DNA of 7,618 nucleotides from Alphaproteobacteria bacterium (GTDB lineage Bacteria > Pseudomonadota > Alphaproteobacteria > Rhizobiales > Rhizobiaceae), in contig JAFKFE010001182.1 of the NCBI GenBank assembly GCA_017308345.1, forward strand, positions 1 through 7,618, given 5' to 3'. The notes beneath the pieces were generated by a model. It was given only the letters and a program-made list of their open reading frames with translations. It was not told the DNA's origin and ran no database searches. This document shows, one piece after another, positions 5,849 through 7,618 of this stretch. Positions within the stretch are counted from its first letter, which is position 1. Each line of letters starts with the position of its first letter. The position numbers were made by a program, and so were the translations under genes.

Positions 5849-5890
5849 GATCTTTTCCGAAAACCGGTTCCCACTTTTCGGGATCATGCT
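5844..5890. repeat. Rhizobial mosaic palindromic element, copy A
   Basis: This 47-bp element has 9-bp outer arms AGCATGATC (5844-5852) and GATCATGCT (5882-5890), a one-sided TTTT bulge, an inner 7-bp stem CCGAAAA/TTTTCGG (5857-5863, 5875-5881) and an 11-base loop. I recognise the sequence as one of the very common intergenic palindromes of Mesorhizobium and relatives, of the same kind as the RIME-type elements described in rhizobia; the exact family name is not certain. It lies 24 bp upstream of the fsr start, inside the fsr/AraC divergent intergenic region. Confidence 0.85.
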
Positions 5891-5985
5891 CTTGTGGCGG
5901 CGAACCGCAGGCTGCCTTATAGGATGCTTGCCAGGCGACTTCTTTCGTGGTTTGGTCCAATAGTTTCGCGAGTGGGCCACATCCG

Positions 5986-6870
5986 ATGCCGCATGGCCGG
6001 GAAATCTTCAGGGGCGACGCCGCCGAGCTAGGCCGGCTGCACGAGAGCCGCTGGCAGTGGCTGGAGCAGGCGGTTGGGCCCGCGGTCGCCTTGCCGACCG
6101 AATATCCCGACGGCTATCACGTGCCCAGGCACCGCCACAGCCGCAGCCAGCTGCTGCACGCGCTTGTCGGCGTCGTGCTGGTGACGACGCAACACGGCCG
6201 CTGGATGGTGCCGCCCGACCATGCGATGTGGATACCGGCCGGCATCGAGCATTCCGTCGAGATGCTGGGCGACGTCTCGATGCGCTCGGTCTATGTGATG
6301 CCCAACGCCATTCCGGGCCTGCCGGAGGGATTGCGGGTCGTAGGCATCACCGAGCTGATGCACAGCCTGATCGTCGAATCGGAGAAGCTGCCGCAGGGGG
6401 GCGAACTCGAAGGGCGCGCGGCGCTCGTCATGGGCCTTCTGCTACACGAGATTCCGAATCTGCCGGAACGGCCGCTCGGCTTACCTTTCCCATCCGATCC
6501 GAAGCTCGCGGCGCTCTGCCGGCGCTTCGTGGCAGCTCCTTCGCCGCATGCCACGATCGACGAATGGGCGCATGCCGCGGGCATGAGCCGCCGGTCGTTC
6601 ACCCGTGCCTTCCATCGCCAGACCGGGCTGCCGCTCTCGACCTGGCGCCAGCAGGCCTGCCTGTTCGCGGCGCTGCCGAGGCTGGCCGACGGCGAGCCGA
6701 TCACCAGGGTGGCGCTCGATCTCGGCTATGATAGCGTGCCGGCCTTCACCACCATGTTCAAGCGCATGCTCGGCACCTCGCCGCGCGGCTATATGCGTGG
6801 CGCGCGAGAGGTGGGGGAGGGGGTAAGGCGGCTGAGCAGTCCGGCCCGGATAGAGGCTCCGGTGGCTTAG
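5986..6870 (+). CDS. AraC family transcriptional regulator with cupin-type sensor domain
   Basis: The 294-residue protein has an N-terminal cupin-like sensor: HVPRHRHSRSQLLHAL (45-60), then HGRWMVPPDHAMWIPAGIEH (70-89). The C-terminal AraC domain holds two helix-turn-helix motifs, TIDEWAHAAGMSRRSFTRAF (190-209) and PITRVALDLGYDSVPAFTTM (238-257), followed by FKRMLGTSPRGYM (258-270). The HRH and WIPAGIEH pattern is that of the NimR/YeaM-like subgroup, whose members often sit divergent from an MFS exporter gene. The same layout here, with fsr on the other side of a 166-bp gap, suggests that it controls fsr. The ATG at 5986 is chosen because the family-like sequence begins soon after it; its Shine-Dalgarno (GAGTGGG region) is poor. 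A GTG at 5947 would add 13 residues. The ligand is unknown. Confidence 0.88.
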   Translation: MPHGREIFRGDAAELGRLHESRWQWLEQAVGPAVALPTEYPDGYHVPRHRHSRSQLLHALVGVVLVTTQHGRWMVPPDHAMWIPAGIEHSVEMLGDVSMRSVYVMPNAIPGLPEGLRVVGITELMHSLIVESEKLPQGGELEGRAALVMGLLLHEIPNLPERPLGLPFPSDPKLAALCRRFVAAPSPHATIDEWAHAAGMSRRSFTRAFHRQTGLPLSTWRQQACLFAALPRLADGEPITRVALDLGYDSVPAFTTMFKRMLGTSPRGYMRGAREVGEGVRRLSSPARIEAPVA

Positions 6871-6913
6871 CAATTCCAAGAAAAATGTGAGCGGTTTTCC
6901 GTCCGGAATTGCT
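6869..6913. repeat. Rhizobial mosaic palindromic element, copy B
   Basis: Outer arms AGCAATTCC (6869-6877) and GGAATTGCT (6905-6913) enclose an inner GAAAA/TTTTC stem (6880-6884, 6895-6899) with a 10-base loop and unequal bulges. The interior resembles copy A read on the minus strand (GAAAA, then TG, GA and a GG before TTTTC), while the outer arms differ completely. The first two bases AG are the last two bases of the TAG stop of the AraC gene. No T-run follows on the plus strand. Confidence 0.8.
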
Positions 6914-6914
6914 T

Positions 6915-6969
6915 AAAAAACAAAAAAATAGAACGTCTGACCGGTTCCGTGAAACGGTGAGACGTTCTA
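6915..6969 (-). terminator. Intrinsic terminator of prs formed by palindrome copy C
   Basis: On the minus strand the arm TAGAACGTCT (6969-6960) pairs with AGACGTTCTA (6938-6929). After a G-G mismatch, ACCG pairs with CGGT, leaving an 11-base loop. The second arm is followed directly by seven T (6928-6922), a G and six more T (6920-6915). This is a textbook Rho-independent terminator. The TAG stop codon of prs is the first three bases of the stem, so termination follows translation with no spacer. The GTTTCAC and GGAACCGG stretches of the loop region are like those of common rhizobial palindromes, so the terminator appears to be a recruited repeat. Confidence 0.85.
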
Positions 6970-7618
6970 GTCGAAGAGGCTCGACACCGATTCCTCGGTT
7001 GCCGTGCGCGAGATCGCTTCGCCCATCAGATCGGCGATCGAAATGACGCGGATGTTCGGCGCGTCGAGCACGCCCTGCGTCGGCTGGATGGAATCGGTGA
7101 TCACCAGTTCCTGCAGCTTCGAACCGGCGATACGGGCGACCGCGCCGCCGGAGAGCACGCCATGGGTGATGTAGGCGGTGACGCTGGTCGCGCCGTTGGC
7201 CAGCAGCGCGTCGGCCGCGTTGCAGAGCGTGCCGCCGGAATCGACGATGTCGTCGATCAGCAGGCAGTCCTTGCCGGCGACCGCGCCGATGATATTCATC
7301 ACCTCGGATTCGCCGGGGCGCTCGCGGCGCTTGTCGACGATGGCGAGCTGCGCGTCGAAACGCTTGGCCAGCGCGCGCGCCCGCACCACGCCGCCGATAT
7401 CGGGCGACACGACGACGACATTGCCGAGCTGCTTGTACTTGGCCTTCACGTCGCGGGCCATCACCGGCACCGAGAACAGATTGTCGGTGGGAATGTCGAA
7501 GAAGCCCTGGATCTGGCCGGCATGGAGATCGAGCGTCAACACGCGGTCGGCGCCGGCGCGGGTGATCATGTTGGCGACCAGCTTGGCCGAGATCGGCGTG
7601 CGCCCCGATGCGCGGCGG
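6967..7618 (-). CDS. prs: Ribose-phosphate pyrophosphokinase (PRPP synthetase), 5' end outside window
   Basis: The last 216 residues are present, about two thirds of a protein that is normally near 310-315 residues. The visible part begins [20 protein letters not shown]. It contains [19 protein letters not shown] (ATP and metal side), the flexible loop [12 protein letters not shown] with its catalytic Lys and Arg, the PRPP-binding loop [12 protein letters not shown] and a conserved end [15 protein letters not shown]. The enzyme makes phosphoribosyl pyrophosphate from ribose 5-phosphate and ATP in the cytoplasm, feeding purine, pyrimidine, histidine, tryptophan and NAD synthesis. No lesion is visible. 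It ends in TAG at 6969-6967, directly inside an intrinsic terminator, and is convergent with the AraC gene. Confidence 0.96.
   Translation of the reverse strand, partial: RRASGRTPISAKLVANMITRAGADRVLTLDLHAGQIQGFFDIPTDNLFSVPVMARDVKAKYKQLGNVVVVSPDIGGVVRARALAKRFDAQLAIVDKRRERPGESEVMNIIGAVAGKDCLLIDDIVDSGGTLCNAADALLANGATSVTAYITHGVLSGGAVARIAGSKLQELVITDSIQPTQGVLDAPNIRVISIADLMGEAISRTATEESVSSLFD

Noticed and set aside
5820..5960. N-terminal extension of fsr by 47 codons
   Set aside because: The added residues translate palindrome copy A (EHDPEKWEPVFGKDHA), make the protein longer than the family, and lack a ribosome site. TTG 5819 fits better.
1..7618. CRISPR array, tRNA or rRNA gene, insertion sequence or phage gene
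   Set aside because: No regularly spaced direct repeats, cloverleaf-like sequence, transposase motif or terminal inverted repeats with target duplications were seen.

Overview
The window looks like chromosomal DNA of an alphaproteobacterium, most probably a rhizobium close to Mesorhizobium. The evidence is the GC-rich coding sequence, the style of the Prs, Fsr and OhrR-type proteins, and three copies of the mosaic palindromes typical of rhizobial intergenic regions. The genus is inferred from memory of such sequences, not from a search.

Region 1 (1-1113) is a divergent pair. The 5' end of an OhrR-type MarR regulator (minus strand, cut by the window edge) faces a complete cofactor-free chloroperoxidase/perhydrolase-type alpha/beta hydrolase (plus strand). 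Their 149-bp intergenic region carries three copies of the palindrome TATCGCGATA. Two of them are nested in a perfect 33-bp inverted repeat just upstream of the hydrolase. This looks like a self-contained, peroxide- or redox-responsive switch.

Region 2 (1212-4512) is a glycosyltransferase patch. On the minus strand lies a family-2 glycosyltransferase (3042-2102) broken by an internal deletion with frameshift and by an in-frame TGA. It overlaps, through TTGA, an unassigned glycosyltransferase-like gene (2105-1212). Divergent from it, on the plus strand, is an intact GT-B glycosyltransferase (3214-4512). A 18-residue leader ORF with a good Shine-Dalgarno sequence precedes it and overlaps its start through ATGA. 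Lines counted by hand in the broken gene are 50-53% GC, against 65% in a counted line of the neighbouring transporter. This fits accessory surface-polysaccharide DNA that is partly decaying.

Region 3 (4513-6870) is a second divergent pair: a fosmidomycin-resistance-type MFS exporter (fsr, minus strand) and an AraC/cupin-type regulator (plus strand). A rhizobial palindromic element lies in the fsr upstream region. Its arm next to fsr can pair alternatively with the fsr Shine-Dalgarno region.

Region 4 (6871-7618) holds two more palindromes that fill the gap between the convergent AraC gene and prs. One is a strong intrinsic terminator for prs, and the 3' two thirds of prs (PRPP synthetase) runs off the end. 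No tRNA, rRNA, CRISPR array, insertion sequence or phage gene was seen. No gene-free stretch exceeds 300 bases. I found no clearly new multi-gene system. The most unusual items are the triple-operator switch, the possible ribosome-binding-site switch made by a palindromic repeat, and the decaying glycosyltransferase gene with an internal 96-bp duplication.
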